The notes below the pieces were generated by a model. The model was given only the letters and a program-made list of their open reading frames with translations, did no database searches and was not told the origin of the DNA. This document shows, piece after piece, positions 7,770-15,240 of a stretch of DNA of 64,000 nt. Origin of the DNA: Finegoldia magna ATCC 29328. GTDB taxonomy: Bacteria > Bacillota > Clostridia > Tissierellales > Peptoniphilaceae. Numbering within the stretch: position 1 is the first letter of the stretch; the number at the start of each line of letters is the position of its first letter. The stretch is taken from positions 62,001-126,000 of the forward strand of contig NC_010371.1 of the NCBI RefSeq assembly GCF_000010185.1, written 5' to 3'. Position numbers and translations under genes: made by a program.

Positions 7770-8345
7770 CTATTGTTCGTTGTGTTGAGAAATATCTATC
7801 ATTTCACATAAATTAGCAGATTTATATTTATTTTTCAAGTAATTACACTCTTCTTCAGTAAATATATTTCTTATACCAAAGATCTTTTTGTTTCCATCAA
7901 ATAAAATCTTTTCTTCATCATTTTTAAAATCAACGACATTTAGATATCCGTAATCGCCCAATTCTTCGTTATATAGATGATAGTTTTCACTAATTTCTTT
8001 AGCATTGAAGAATTTATCAAATTTTGATAATTGTCCTTTGTTTTCTTGCCAAACATTGAACATTGGGTCTTTGTAATATAAGATATTATTTGAGATCTTA
8101 TATCTTCTGTTGTCTACAATATATTCTGTATTTTCTTCCCAACCCAGGACAACGCATAAACTATTAGTTATTAACGCCTTCCCAGATTCACGAGTACTTA
8201 TTTTTCTTTCCAATCTTTTAATTTGTCTAATAATTTTCTTTGCTTGTTTTGTGTTTAATTCTTTCCCTAATATTTTGTCTACCGTATCGATAAACACAGC
8301 CATATTGATATCTTGAATTTCTTTTTCTGTTCTTGTATTTTCCAT
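7770..8345 (-). CDS. hypothetical protein (191 aa)
   Basis: ATG at 8345 behind AGGAG. Soluble; an N-terminal basic helical region (residues about 25-50, TKQAKKIIRQIKRLERKI) precedes a beta-rich middle. Sits 31 bases after the upstream gene and 28 before the next in the XRE-led operon. No family recognised. Confidence 0.5.
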   Translation of the reverse strand: MENTRTEKEIQDINMAVFIDTVDKILGKELNTKQAKKIIRQIKRLERKISTRESGKALITNSLCVVLGWEENTEYIVDNRRYKISNNILYYKDPMFNVWQENKGQLSKFDKFFNAKEISENYHLYNEELGDYGYLNVVDFKNDEEKILFDGNKKIFGIRNIFTEEECNYLKNKYKSANLCEMIDISQHNEQ

Positions 8346-8376
8346 AATATTCTCCTATAAAACAATGGGCGAGAGT

Positions 8377-8862
8377 CTAGTCTACGCCCACGATATAACT
8401 TTCTGACATTAATGAATATTCGTAGTCTTCAGTTTCTTTATCTAAAAAATTATAAATAAGATTGCTTAGTTCTTTTATTTTTTCATCGCCTAGACTTTCT
8501 TTTAAACTATGTTTATCATAGGCAAAATTAATCTCATCCCAATAATTTTCATCAATAGTTTCAACAATCCATTCTCCACAGTTTTGTGGAATTTCAGGTT
8601 TTTCGAACTCAATTATCCAAAATTCCTTTATTGTTGATAAAGATATAATTTCAGAACGATTACATGAATCCACTAATTCCACTAATTCTTCTGCAAAAAT
8701 ATCTTGATTGGGGATATAGTCAGAGTTATCTATGTTTTCGTTAAACTCTCGTAAAACCCTTAGACCTTCAGTTTTTGCCTTATCAAAACTATCGAACATC
8801 TCGTTCAAATACGTTCCCTTATCTCCATAAAGGCTACAACAATATGTTTTGTTTTTATCCAT
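8377..8862 (-). CDS. hypothetical acidic protein (161 aa)
   Basis: ATG at 8862 behind AGAGGAG. Strongly acidic throughout (many Glu/Asp), with no signal or membrane segment. It follows the upstream gene by only five bases. Acidity alone does not define a function, though DNA-mimic proteins on mobile elements can be this acidic; no direct support for that here. Confidence 0.5.
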   Translation of the reverse strand: MDKNKTYCCSLYGDKGTYLNEMFDSFDKAKTEGLRVLREFNENIDNSDYIPNQDIFAEELVELVDSCNRSEIISLSTIKEFWIIEFEKPEIPQNCGEWIVETIDENYWDEINFAYDKHSLKESLGDEKIKELSNLIYNFLDKETEDYEYSLMSESYIVGVD

Positions 8863-8867
8863 AATAC

Positions 8868-9368
8868 TTACTCCTCTTTTGCTTTCCAGCCTACGCCATA
8901 ATCATTCCACAAAAAACATTCGCAAAATGATTTGATTTTAAACCTTGCAAATCTTTCATCTTTATCAACTAGGGTAGCGTAACATCTGAATTTTTCTTTA
9001 GTGTTATTCACATCATAAATAGCGTATTTTTTACCTGTTACAAATCTTTCTGCTATCTTGTTTTCTTGTTTTACCCTATCAAAATATCTTTTATAATCTA
9101 TTTTGAAATTACCTTCATCATCTATTACTGATTCATCTTCATCGTATAAATCCTCACTCATGATTTGTCTCCTCTCCTTGTTTGTAAATATCTCGTATTC
9201 TTTTCTAAAATCAATAATCTCAAGATTATATAGAAGAAAAGATCTAACAGAGCTATAGGTTCTATCTAATTCTTTGGTTATTTCTTCTGCAACCTTAGAA
9301 AGTGTTTCTTTAGGATTATCTTGAATCACCTTTTTACATACTTGCATTTCTTCACACGACCACCTCAA
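8868..9368 (-). CDS. SANT/Myb-like putative DNA-binding protein (166 aa)
   Basis: Starts at TTG 9368, chosen because AAGGAGG lies seven bases upstream. Residues 2-45 (WSCEEMQVCKKVIQDN...LDRTYSSVRSFL) have the spacing of a SANT/Myb-like or RsfA-type three-helix DNA-binding fold; this is a pattern reading and not certain. The C-terminal half looks beta-rich and may be a small domain of its own. Third gene of the XRE operon. Confidence 0.5.
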   Translation of the reverse strand: MRWSCEEMQVCKKVIQDNPKETLSKVAEEITKELDRTYSSVRSFLLYNLEIIDFRKEYEIFTNKERRQIMSEDLYDEDESVIDDEGNFKIDYKRYFDRVKQENKIAERFVTGKKYAIYDVNNTKEKFRCYATLVDKDERFARFKIKSFCECFLWNDYGVGWKAKEE

Positions 9369-9380
9369 CTAACTTCCTCC

Positions 9381-9752
9381 TTATAGTTGTTCTAATATAT
9401 CTTTTAGTAATTCTTCATCTTTATTTCTTTTAATTGCACCCATTCTTTCAAAATATGATACAAATTCTTCTTTAATTTTTAAATAATCTTTATCAAATCT
9501 ACAGTCCAAAATATCTGCTTGCATATCTAAAACATCAGCCAATGTAAGCATTTCTACATCACCATTTTCAAAAGAATATCCACTATCAGTGAAGAGGGTA
9601 CTGTCTCCATTTTGAAGATTTGAGTAAACTAGATTTTTATTTTTAAAACTTAATCTATCGTGAATGTTAGTACCTATATAATGATTTGATCGAGGACAAG
9701 CTTTGTCAATAATCTTTATTAACGGTATTCGCAGTTTGTAATTGCTATACAT
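9381..9752 (-). CDS. hypothetical protein (123 aa)
   Basis: ATG at 9752 behind AGAGGGA. Soluble, mixed composition, no motif I recognise. It begins 14 bases after the XRE regulator stop and ends 12 bases before the next start, so it belongs to the same transcript. Confidence 0.5.
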   Translation of the reverse strand: MYSNYKLRIPLIKIIDKACPRSNHYIGTNIHDRLSFKNKNLVYSNLQNGDSTLFTDSGYSFENGDVEMLTLADVLDMQADILDCRFDKDYLKIKEEFVSYFERMGAIKRNKDEELLKDILEQL

Positions 9753-9766
9753 ACATATCCCTCTTT

Positions 9767-10069
9767 CTAGTTTTCTACATTTACATCATAGAAAATTTCT
9801 TGAACTGTTCTATTAGCTAACGTAGCTATTTTTGCCATTCTTTCTCTTGCTGGAAGACATCTTCCTTTCTCGTAATGACCCCAAGCAGTTCTTGAAATTC
9901 CACAAAGTTTAGCAATGTCCTTTTGAGATAGATGTAGCTGTTTAATTCTAATATGTCGAAGCTCCTTAGCTATTTCTTTCTCAGGTTTTAATTTGTAATC
10001 ACTTTCATCAAGCGGTCTAATGTTGTTATAATCTATTTTCATCACTATTTTGAGTAACAGATCAGACAT
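9767..10069 (-). CDS. XRE-family transcriptional regulator
   Basis: Residues about 37-92 form a Cro/C1-type helix-turn-helix: LRHIRIKQLHLSQKDIAKLC then GISRTAWGHYEKGRCLPARE. The 100-aa length fits single-domain regulators. It heads a seven-gene minus-strand operon running to 7098 and likely controls it. The ATG at 10069 lies inside a large imperfect palindrome (10059-10091), suggesting autoregulation or start-codon occlusion. No good ribosome binding site is close to this ATG; an alternative start is the ATG nine codons further in. Confidence 0.85.
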   Translation of the reverse strand: MSDLLLKIVMKIDYNNIRPLDESDYKLKPEKEIAKELRHIRIKQLHLSQKDIAKLCGISRTAWGHYEKGRCLPARERMAKIATLANRTVQEIFYDVNVEN

Positions 10070-10091
10070 TACGATAATGTATATCTGATCT
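10059..10091. promoter_or_regulatory. palindromic operator candidate over the XRE start codon
   Basis: AGATCAGACATTA (10059-10071) is mirrored by TAATG...TCTGATCT (10075-10091) with a four-base TATA insertion in one arm. A regulator-binding palindrome next to an XRE gene is common; here it overlaps the start codon itself. Confidence 0.5.
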
Positions 10092-10490
10092 TTAACTTAA
10101 CTCCTTTCAAATATATTTATGGTAGAAAAATTCACCTCACACACCATGAATGACAGAAATTGTTGCATTTAAAACAAATCAAACACTCAAGAGTATGTAC
10201 CGATTTAATTGTAATGCCTAAATACACAAAATCATTTAAAAGAAAACAATGTAACAAAGTAAGAAACGCTATAAAGATAAAATAATAACTATAATACATA
10301 AATTGACAAGTAAGCACAATAGATATGGAAATATATCGAGAATATAATAACAAAATAATACATCAAAATACTTAAACAAATAAAATAATATAAAAGAAAA
10401 CAATGCTACAAAACAAGAGCATGTATAAAGATAAAATAATAACTACAATGCTACAAAACTACAAGTAATTAAAATACATATAGAAATGTG
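10092..10490. repeat. AT-rich direct-repeat region, candidate partition centromere
   Basis: No convincing gene lies here. A block of about 65 bases beginning AAAAGAAAACAATG (10237) recurs at 10392, and the unit CAATGYWACAAA appears at 10248, 10401 and 10446, with a related CATGTAACAAA at 10539. Repeats next to parA typically form the centromere (parS/parC) or bind the small partition protein. Origin function is possible but unsupported. Confidence 0.5.
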
Positions 10491-10519
10491 TTGCAATTAC
10501 ATTAACACAATGGTATAAT
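10491..10519 (+). promoter_or_regulatory. parA promoter
   Basis: TTGCAA (10491-10496), 17-base spacer, TATAAT (10514-10519): a near-consensus vegetative promoter 50 bases upstream of parA. GTGTT and AACAC flank the -35 region as a possible operator. Confidence 0.75.
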
Positions 10520-10569
10520 GTAACTATAATACAAAACACATGTAACAAATGACAAGTAAAGGAGGAAAT

Positions 10570-11346
10570 ATGGTTATAACTATAGGCAATAACAAAGGTG
10601 GAGTAGGAAAAACTACACTTAGCACTGTATTCACATATATACTTAGTGATCTTAGAAAAGAAAAAGTATTGGTGATCGATACAGACCAACAATCAAATTT
10701 ATCTAAGCTTTTAGAAATAACTTATGGAAAAAAATTTGATGAAAACAAAAACATATACCAAGCTTTATTTTCATCTGGAAGCATAAAAGACTATATTCAA
10801 CCCGTAACAAGTACATTAGACATACTAGTAGGTAGTTGGGATATGGCGAACTTCGAAAATAACGTTGGAAAGGTTTATAAAGAACAATCCATTCCTTTTA
10901 TTTTAAGGACTAAGCTAGACGAAGTTAGAAATGACTATGATTATATAATTATTGATACATCTCCTACAACGGGATTGTCAACACAAAACGCAATAATAGC
11001 AAGTGATTATGTAATTATAGCAACACAAACAGTACCACTAGCATTTGATAGCACAGACAGATACTTTATGTTTTTAACACAAATATCAAATCAAGTATTT
11101 GATGGATTTGAATTATTAGGAATAGTTCCATATTTAGTGGGGGATTCATCTACCGACAGAACGTATATACAAAGATATAATAGCGAATTTAACGTAGATT
11201 GTTTTAGCAACATGATTAAGGCATCAGACAGGGTAAAATCGTGGTCTAATAACGGAATAACAAGCCATTTACCATATGACAAGCGTACATTAAAAATGTA
11301 TGAAGATGTTTTAGATGAAGCACTAACTAGAACCGTAAGTATGTAG
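10570..11346 (+). CDS. parA: ParA-family partition ATPase
   Basis: Plasmid-partition ATPase that moves the replicon over the nucleoid with its centromere-binding partner. The deviant Walker A box NKGGVGKTT lies at residues 8-16, Walker A' region VLVIDTDQQSN follows at about 35, and YIIIDTSPTTG at about 120 is the Walker B region. ATG 10570 is chosen since GGAGG lies seven bases before it. The gene is followed at 12 bases by a small basic protein, forming a typical two-gene partition cassette. Confidence 0.93.
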   Translation: MVITIGNNKGGVGKTTLSTVFTYILSDLRKEKVLVIDTDQQSNLSKLLEITYGKKFDENKNIYQALFSSGSIKDYIQPVTSTLDILVGSWDMANFENNVGKVYKEQSIPFILRTKLDEVRNDYDYIIIDTSPTTGLSTQNAIIASDYVIIATQTVPLAFDSTDRYFMFLTQISNQVFDGFELLGIVPYLVGDSSTDRTYIQRYNSEFNVDCFSNMIKASDRVKSWSNNGITSHLPYDKRTLKMYEDVLDEALTRTVSM

Positions 11347-11358
11347 GGGGGGAATATT

Positions 11359-11613
11359 ATGAAAAGCAGAGATTATAGAGACGATAATAACAAAAAGAAC
11401 AAGAACATTATAAACACTAATATTTTGGAAAGAAAGACAGATAATTCAAAGAGTATTAGAATATATGAGGAAGATTATAATTTTATTGATTTCTTATCAA
11501 TTTGGAAGAAAGATACAATGGTAAGCTTAATCAATTCAATGATAAAAGAGTATAAGGAAAGCCATCCAGAAGAAGTAGAAAAATATAAGGCATTTCAAGA
11601 ATTTCAAAAATAA
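11359..11613 (+). CDS. small partition partner, ribbon-helix-helix-like (84 aa)
   Basis: ATG behind a G7 tract right after parA. The N-terminus is basic and Asn-rich and probably disordered. Residues about 35-70 (KSIRIYEEDYNFIDFLSIWKKDTMVSLINSMIKEY) have the strand-helix-helix spacing of ribbon-helix-helix partition proteins such as ParG/Omega. Position and size support a centromere-binding role; the sequence match itself is only suggestive. Confidence 0.65.
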   Translation: MKSRDYRDDNNKKNKNIINTNILERKTDNSKSIRIYEEDYNFIDFLSIWKKDTMVSLINSMIKEYKESHPEEVEKYKAFQEFQK

Positions 11614-11625
11614 ATAGCTAATTAT

Positions 11626-11659
11626 AACCGTAGATGCAGATTCTACGGTTATTTTTTTG
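11626..11659 (+). terminator. terminator of the partition operon
   Basis: AACCGTAGA pairs with TCTACGGTT and is followed by ATTTTTTT. Confidence 0.85.
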
Positions 11660-11825
11660 TCTTAATCAAGGTAGTATATTATATAAATAAGGCATTGTTA
11701 TAAAATAAATATAATTCTATAGACCTATTTCAGAATAAATATATGACAGAATTTCTATCCCTATATTTTATATTTTAACACAATAGACAAAAAACTTGAT
11801 AGAATAACTATTGAGGAGGAAAAGT

Positions 11826-12692
11826 GTGAAAAATAAAAAATATACAATTGTTAAAGGGCTAAAGAAAGGCATTGCTAGAAAAATAACGCCATTTTCAAGC
11901 TCTAACGAAACAAGGAAAAACATTTCAAAAGAGGATGAAGAAAACTTTTTCAAAGCATACAATAATCCTGATATAGACGAAAACTGTAGGCTAAAATTAG
12001 CGAATAATTTCTTAAAAGAACTTATCCCGTTAGTTTATTCTTATGTAAATTCATATTGCCATCGTAAAAATTATCAAAACTTTGATTTCTCAGAAATTCG
12101 AGACGATCTTGTTTCAGAGGGATTGACCGCTGTGTATCGATGCTTTGATACATTTGATCCATCTAAAAAGATAAGGTTTACTACATATGCTTCAAGTTGC
12201 ATACAAGGTAAAATTAAAAATTATTGTAGAGACCATCATTTGAGACACTTTACAGGCACTAGAACGCTTTATGAAAATATCCAAAAAGATTATAGAAAAG
12301 CGAAACAAAAGGGTATTGCTAATGATTTTAAATTCGATAAGTGCAACTACGCTACAGTAAAATCTTTAGACGAGTTAACCGATGCACAAGACAAAGATAT
12401 GTATTTAGAGTTTCATAATGATTTACAAATACAAAGCTTATACAAAGATGACACAAATATTAATGAAGTATATTCGGAAAATTATGAAATCTTTAAACTT
12501 CTTTGTAAAGGCATAAATAAAACAGAATATATAATGACCATGTTGTTTTATTCGAACTACTCCAAACCACAAATTGCTGAAAAGTTTAACGTTGATAGAA
12601 GCGTTGTTGAAAAATGTATCACAACTACTTTAAAGAAAATGCGAAACAGAGCAGCTATTCTTGGACTTAGCAAGGACTATTTTGGAAATTAA
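11826..12692 (+). CDS. sigma-70 family RNA polymerase sigma factor
   Basis: Region 2 is clear at about residues 90-140: DDLVSEGLTAVYRCFDTFDP then IRFTTYASSCIQGKIKNYCR, the core-binding and -10-melting helices. Region 4 lies near the C-terminus (about 232-278): MTMLFYSNYSKPQIAEKFNV then DRSVVEKCITTTLKKMRNRA, a helix-turn-helix for the -35 box. The start is GTG 11826 behind GAGGAGG. At 288 aa it is shorter than housekeeping RpoD and lacks its region 1.1. A mobile-element sigma factor may read the shared GTGGGTATAACAA promoters in this window; that is inference. Confidence 0.88.
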   Translation: MKNKKYTIVKGLKKGIARKITPFSSSNETRKNISKEDEENFFKAYNNPDIDENCRLKLANNFLKELIPLVYSYVNSYCHRKNYQNFDFSEIRDDLVSEGLTAVYRCFDTFDPSKKIRFTTYASSCIQGKIKNYCRDHHLRHFTGTRTLYENIQKDYRKAKQKGIANDFKFDKCNYATVKSLDELTDAQDKDMYLEFHNDLQIQSLYKDDTNINEVYSENYEIFKLLCKGINKTEYIMTMLFYSNYSKPQIAEKFNVDRSVVEKCITTTLKKMRNRAAILGLSKDYFGN

Positions 12693-12784
12693 CCAATCAA
12701 TAGGGCAAATCACGAAATTGCAGAAATATAAAAAGCATTATATTATGGAAATAATATAACGTTTTATGCCACATACGATAGAAG

Positions 12785-12808
12785 AAAGCCATTAATTGGC
12801 TTTTTTTA
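12785..12808 (+). terminator. sigma gene terminator
   Basis: AAAGCCATTAATTGGCTTT followed by a T run; palindromic enough to act on both strands. Confidence 0.75.
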
Positions 12809-12938
12809 TTTATTTTTTAAGTTTCATAAAATCACCTTAAAAATAAAATCACCTTAAAATTATAACATGTTATTTTAAAATGCTCTACAAATTCCAAAAA
12901 AATATTTTGTTTTCAACGAGCTATTATTCTCTTCATCA

Positions 12939-12951
12939 TTGTTATACCCAC
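12939..12951 (-). promoter_or_regulatory. shared promoter-like motif, copy b
   Basis: Minus strand GTGGGTATAACAA, pointing toward the end of the sigma gene with no minus-strand coding frame downstream. If active it would give a short RNA of about 130 nt ending at the bidirectional-looking terminator at 12785-12808. Confidence 0.5.
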
Positions 12952-13153
12952 AAATACGATCTCTGTTGAAAATTTTATAAATTATTGTGCAATTTTTAAA
13001 AAATTTGCTTATTAAGAAAATTTTAGCCAAAACTTGCTAAAAGTATGTTAAATAAATATTTAAGTAGCCCCATTTTGTGTTAAAAGCTTTTATGAGCCAT
13101 TTTACCACGTTTATACTAAATAGACATATGATTATATACCTCAAACATTAAAA

Positions 13154-13187
13154 CCCTCGTATAATAGCTTATATGAGGTCTTTTTTT
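13154..13187 (+). terminator. orphan terminator upstream of AbrB gene
   Basis: CCTC-gTATAatagcTTATAt-GAGG followed by TCTTTTTTT. No plus-strand gene ends here, so it may terminate an unannotated small RNA or read-through from the sigma gene. Confidence 0.6.
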
Positions 13188-13253
13188 ATGGATTTTAGAA
13201 AATTTATAAAAAAATAGCTGCCCCACCATCCTATTTCTGCCTCACCCGGCATA

Positions 13254-13282
13254 TTGACAAAATATTGTAATTGTGTCAGAAT
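13254..13282 (+). promoter_or_regulatory. promoter of AbrB-recombinase operon
   Basis: TTGACA (13254-13259), 17-base spacer, CAGAAT (13277-13282), 35 bases before the start of the AbrB-type gene. Confidence 0.6.
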
Positions 13283-13316
13283 ATAGTTAAAGAAGAAAAT
13301 CAGAAAGTAGGATATT

Positions 13317-13553
13317 ATGATTATAGAAATTAAATCCAAATCTCAAATAACAATTCCAAAAGAAATTATGCAAGAATTAAACATAGACAAAGGAACTAAT
13401 CTAGAATGTAAAGTTATTAATGGAGAAATTGTTCTAACACCTATTAAATTTATCGGTAAGACGGACATAGAAGAAATAAAAAAGAAATTGAACGACATAA
13501 ATATATCAGAAAATGAATACAACGAGATTATAGGTATTCTAGAAAGGAAATAG
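13317..13553 (+). CDS. AbrB/SpoVT-type regulator (78 aa)
   Basis: The N-terminal 45 residues form a swapped-hairpin AbrB DNA-binding domain: KSKSQITIPKEIMQELNIDK then GTNLECKVINGEIVLTPI. The C-terminal 30 residues are helical and acidic. Such proteins act as transition-state regulators or antitoxins. No toxin gene is adjacent; instead the stop lies three bases before a tyrosine recombinase start, so it may control the recombinase. The start lies behind AGTAGGAT. Confidence 0.8.
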   Translation: MIIEIKSKSQITIPKEIMQELNIDKGTNLECKVINGEIVLTPIKFIGKTDIEEIKKKLNDINISENEYNEIIGILERK

Positions 13554-13556
13554 AAA

Positions 13557-14636
13557 ATGAAACAAAGAGATAGTCTTTTAGAAAAAATATTAAATACAAA
13601 TTCTAAATCTTTAAAAGTTGAAGTAACGGAGGTTCCCCCATTTATTTCAAACTACGTTAAAGATTTATATGTAATGTACAACCTATCGAAGCATACTATC
13701 ATTGATTATTTTTCTCTAATTACGATATTTACTAAAAAGATGTTTTTAACTTTTTACGAGAAACCATACTATGATATCATAACAGGAAAATATGACGAAC
13801 ATTATTTAAGTATTGATGAAAAGTTTTATGAACAAGTTGAAAAAAGACACGTCAATGATTTCTTAGCCGAATTAAAGCTTGAAAGAAATTTAAAAGAATC
13901 TTCTGTCATTACTAAGATAAGACAATTAAAATCATTCTACTCATATCTCGAAGAACATTACGATATAAAAAATAACGTAAAGAATATAAGAATTCCAAAG
14001 GCTGAAAAAAATCTACCCGTATATCTTACGTTGGAAGAAGCCGTATCTCTAGTTAATGTAGTAGATAAAGATATTGAACAACATAAAGGTACAAAAACTA
14101 AATGGATCTGTGTTAGAAATAAGTGTATGATAGTAATGTTATTAAACTGTGCATTAAGACGTTCTGAATTGCGTTCTATAAACATTGAAGACATAAAAGA
14201 AGATTACATTATCGTCATGGGAAAAGGTGCAAAAGAAAGAACAATATATCTAAATGATTTAACTAAACAATCAATCAACGATTATTTAAGAGTTAGACCA
14301 AAAGATGCAAAAGACAATAAAGCTTTGTTTATAACAAAAAACAAACACACATATTCTAGAATTAGTTGTGAAAGAATTGGAGATGTTGTTAAAAAATATT
14401 TAAGAGAAGCTAACCTTAATGATCAATTGTTCTCTACCCATAAACTTAGACACACATCAGCAACCCTTATGTATCAACATGGAAATGTAGATTTAAGAAG
14501 CCTTCAGCAAATTCTAGGACACGCCAGTTCAAAAACTACTGAAATATATACCCACGTTTACGATAAGAATTTAAAGAGAGCTGTCAACACTAATCCGTTG
14601 AACGTATTATACGAAGAAAACAAGAAGGGCTTATAA
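13557..14636 (+). CDS. tyrosine recombinase (XerC/XerD-like)
   Basis: Site-specific recombinase. N-terminal SAM-like DNA-binding region about residues 25-130; catalytic domain beyond 150. Catalytic residues visible: Arg in CALRRSELRSI (about 200), Lys in MGKGAKER (about 223), HKLRH (about 295-299), LGHASSKTTEIY with the nucleophilic Tyr (about 333). The length of 359 aa is longer than Xer proteins (about 300) mainly through an extended N-terminal domain. It may resolve plasmid dimers or move an integrative element. Cotranscribed with the AbrB gene. Confidence 0.9.
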   Translation: MKQRDSLLEKILNTNSKSLKVEVTEVPPFISNYVKDLYVMYNLSKHTIIDYFSLITIFTKKMFLTFYEKPYYDIITGKYDEHYLSIDEKFYEQVEKRHVNDFLAELKLERNLKESSVITKIRQLKSFYSYLEEHYDIKNNVKNIRIPKAEKNLPVYLTLEEAVSLVNVVDKDIEQHKGTKTKWICVRNKCMIVMLLNCALRRSELRSINIEDIKEDYIIVMGKGAKERTIYLNDLTKQSINDYLRVRPKDAKDNKALFITKNKHTYSRISCERIGDVVKKYLREANLNDQLFSTHKLRHTSATLMYQHGNVDLRSLQQILGHASSKTTEIYTHVYDKNLKRAVNTNPLNVLYEENKKGL

Positions 14637-14654
14637 TGGCTCTTCTTGTTTTCT
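14614..14654 (+). terminator. strong terminator overlapping the recombinase stop
   Basis: AAGAAAACAAGAAG and CTTCTTGTTTTCTT form a stem of about 14 pairs with GGC/GCC near the loop; the stop codon is in the loop. Confidence 0.75.
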
Positions 14655-14729
14655 TATCCACTCAATCTATTAATCGCCAAGAGTACTCCATTCTATAGCT
14701 TGCTATAGGTGGAGGTGAATTGGCATATT

Positions 14730-15143
14730 TTAATCTTGTTGATTCTTAATATATTCTTTAACCATTTGAGCATTTCTTTCGCTTATTGTCACGATAAAAT
14801 AAGATCTAGACCAAAAATATGGCTTCAAATAATATTGACTTAGTTCATTTTTAAACCTTTGTCTTGCCATTCTAGCAGATACAGTTTTTAAGCCATTAAT
14901 TAGGTTAGTTAAGTTAATTGTTGCAGGGGTCTCAAAAAGTATATGTATATGGTCAAGATTACTTTCAATTTCGATAACATTACACTTATTACTATTTAAA
15001 TACCTTGCGGTATAGTCTTTTATAAACTCATCAACCTTGTTTTGTAAAACTGGTTTTCTGTATTTTGTTACAAGCACTAAATGATACTGTAGTAAAAAAG
15101 ATGCGTGCCTGTTTTTGTAATAACCTTGTTTGGTTTTTTTCAT
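14730..15143 (-). CDS. tnpA: IS200-type Y1 transposase TnpA
   Basis: HUH motif LDHIHILFE (about residues 66-74) and catalytic Tyr in MVKEYIKNQQ at the C-terminus; 137 aa, normal length. ATG at 15143 behind AAGGAG. Divergent from tnpB, with about 100 bases of shared promoter region. It differs strongly from the TnpA at 3906, so two distinct IS200/IS605 lineages coexist here. Confidence 0.92.
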   Translation of the reverse strand: MKKTKQGYYKNRHASFLLQYHLVLVTKYRKPVLQNKVDEFIKDYTARYLNSNKCNVIEIESNLDHIHILFETPATINLTNLINGLKTVSARMARQRFKNELSQYYLKPYFWSRSYFIVTISERNAQMVKEYIKNQQD

Positions 15144-15240
15144 GATAAACTCCTTTATTTACAAAACTGTCTTTTACAACTATAGCTGTTTATGGTATAA
15201 TTATATCATAAATAAGGTTTAAAAGAAAGGAGTAATTTTA

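Larger units (their letters stand above)
12693..13316. other. intergenic region with two terminators and an antisense promoter motif
   Basis: No convincing protein gene. It holds a terminator for the sigma gene (12785-12808), the duplicated phrase AAAATCACCTTAAAA (12826-12858), a minus-strand copy of the shared promoter motif (12939-12951) with no minus-strand gene behind it, a second plus-strand terminator (13154-13187) and the promoter of the AbrB gene. One or two small RNAs could be encoded here. Confidence 0.5.

Noticed and set aside
10092-10353. Minus-strand 73-aa frame at 10132-10353
   Set aside because: It lies across the AT-rich direct repeats, is Ile/Phe/Tyr-rich as expected for shadow translation, and has no ribosome binding site.
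13317-14636. AbrB-type protein as antitoxin of a toxin-antitoxin pair
   Set aside because: The adjoining gene is a clear tyrosine recombinase, not a toxin; no small toxin-like frame flanks it.
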